Part shown: positions 31,960-32,294 of the stretch, in pieces
Numbering within the stretch: the stretch's first letter is position 1
Layout of the letters: each line of letters starts with the position of its first letter
Source of the DNA: JBKBXU01 sp046313675
GTDB lineage: Bacteria; Bacteroidota; Bacteroidia; Cytophagales; Cytophagaceae
Assembly: GCA_046313675.1 (NCBI GenBank)
Contig: JBKBXU010000006.1
Location: 1-32,294, forward strand
Length of the DNA: 32,294 nt
Direction of reading: 5' to 3'
Program-made: the position numbers and the translations under genes
The notes under the pieces: model-generated
Databases searched by the model: none
What the model saw: only the letters and a program-made list of their open reading frames with translations
Told to the model about the DNA's origin: nothing

Positions 31960-32294
31960 CTAATCCCTTTTAAATTTATAGTAATAAGAAAAAACAAACA
32001 TGAATAAGCCGTAGCAAATGGTTCCGATACTAACCAAAATAAAGAATACGCCACCTATTCCATCACCAATAAAATCAAAAGCCGTATCGGTATCACCAAC
32101 AGCTCCGGGTTCGGCTTTGACTGCACCATAAATTACAAAGTATCCGAGAACCAGCAATATTATCCCTCTGGCAAAATAGCCGGCATGAGCAAGCGCCTGA
32201 ATAGCCTTTCTCTTAAAGTTGGACAAATGCCCGATGCTTAACCTGGGGTTATGGTCACCCTGGATTACGTACTTAAATTGAATAAAGCCAACGA
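31960..32294 (-). CDS. DUF1206 membrane protein (5' end outside window)
   Basis: The frame is open to the right edge; an internal TTG at 32226 is not the start. The visible 111 residues begin VGFIQFKYVIQGDHNPRLSI and then give the last two membrane segments: GYFARGIILLVLGYFVIYGA and GGVFFILVSIGTICYGLFMF. A short basic end YYYKFKRD follows. This is the C-terminal third of DUF1206, a family with three repeated two-helix units. The role is unknown. Confidence 0.85.
   Translation of the reverse strand, partial: VGFIQFKYVIQGDHNPRLSIGHLSNFKRKAIQALAHAGYFARGIILLVLGYFVIYGAVKAEPGAVGDTDTAFDFIGDGIGGVFFILVSIGTICYGLFMFVFSYYYKFKRD

Overview
The window reads as chromosome of a Bacteroidota bacterium, most likely a Cytophagales-type gliding or marine lineage. 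The evidence is three proteins with type IX secretion (T9SS) C-terminal sorting domains, an SBBP-repeat giant protein, signal peptides ending in a Gln just after the cut site, -7 boxes of the TAnnTTTG type, almost no Shine-Dalgarno sequences, and several families typical of the phylum (DUF4295/bL38, DUF2911, DUF4168, DUF5522, DUF6089/PorG-like). No phage, transposase, CRISPR array, tRNA or rRNA was seen.

Layout. 1-12.1 kb is a cell-surface region: a truncated SBBP/Ig-like adhesin-like giant (minus), an orphan GroES-like protein (plus), a beta-propeller T9SS cargo (minus), a 1343-residue beta-helix T9SS cargo with a small exported partner (plus), and a third T9SS cargo (minus). 12.2-14.6 kb holds hemB and ornithine aminotransferase (minus), preceded by a GC-rich hairpin block that looks like a dispersed repeat. 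14.8-18.4 kb is a translation and targeting block on the plus strand: DUF5522, rpmB, rpmG, bL38, a terminator, then ftsY, a lipoprotein and rimO, the last three overlapping. 18.4-19.1 kb is non-coding and carries a duplicated element of about 240 bp followed by a very good sigma-54 promoter in front of an outer-membrane protein. DUF2911 follows.

20.8-26.6 kb is all on the minus strand. A tiny lipoprotein stands alone at 20.8 kb. A tight four-gene operon follows, with a PIG-L/LmbE-type deacetylase, a GH3 lipoprotein hexosaminidase, a 41-residue membrane protein and a sodium:solute symporter. It suggests release, deacetylation and uptake of an amino sugar. 26.8-29.2 kb has two DUF4168 paralogues around an RDD protein and a small beta-barrel. 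29.2-32 kb is a three-gene operon: PorG-like outer-membrane protein, ECF sigma factor, and a single-pass membrane protein that is probably its anti-sigma factor. The window ends in a DUF1206 membrane protein cut by the edge.

Five small genes or gene parts lie below usual ORF-length cut-offs or at an edge and were found by direct reading: DUF5522 (14779-14949), bL38 (15478-15633), the small lipoprotein (20838-20996), the symporter partner (22792-22917), and the in-frame continuation of DUF1206 to the right edge.
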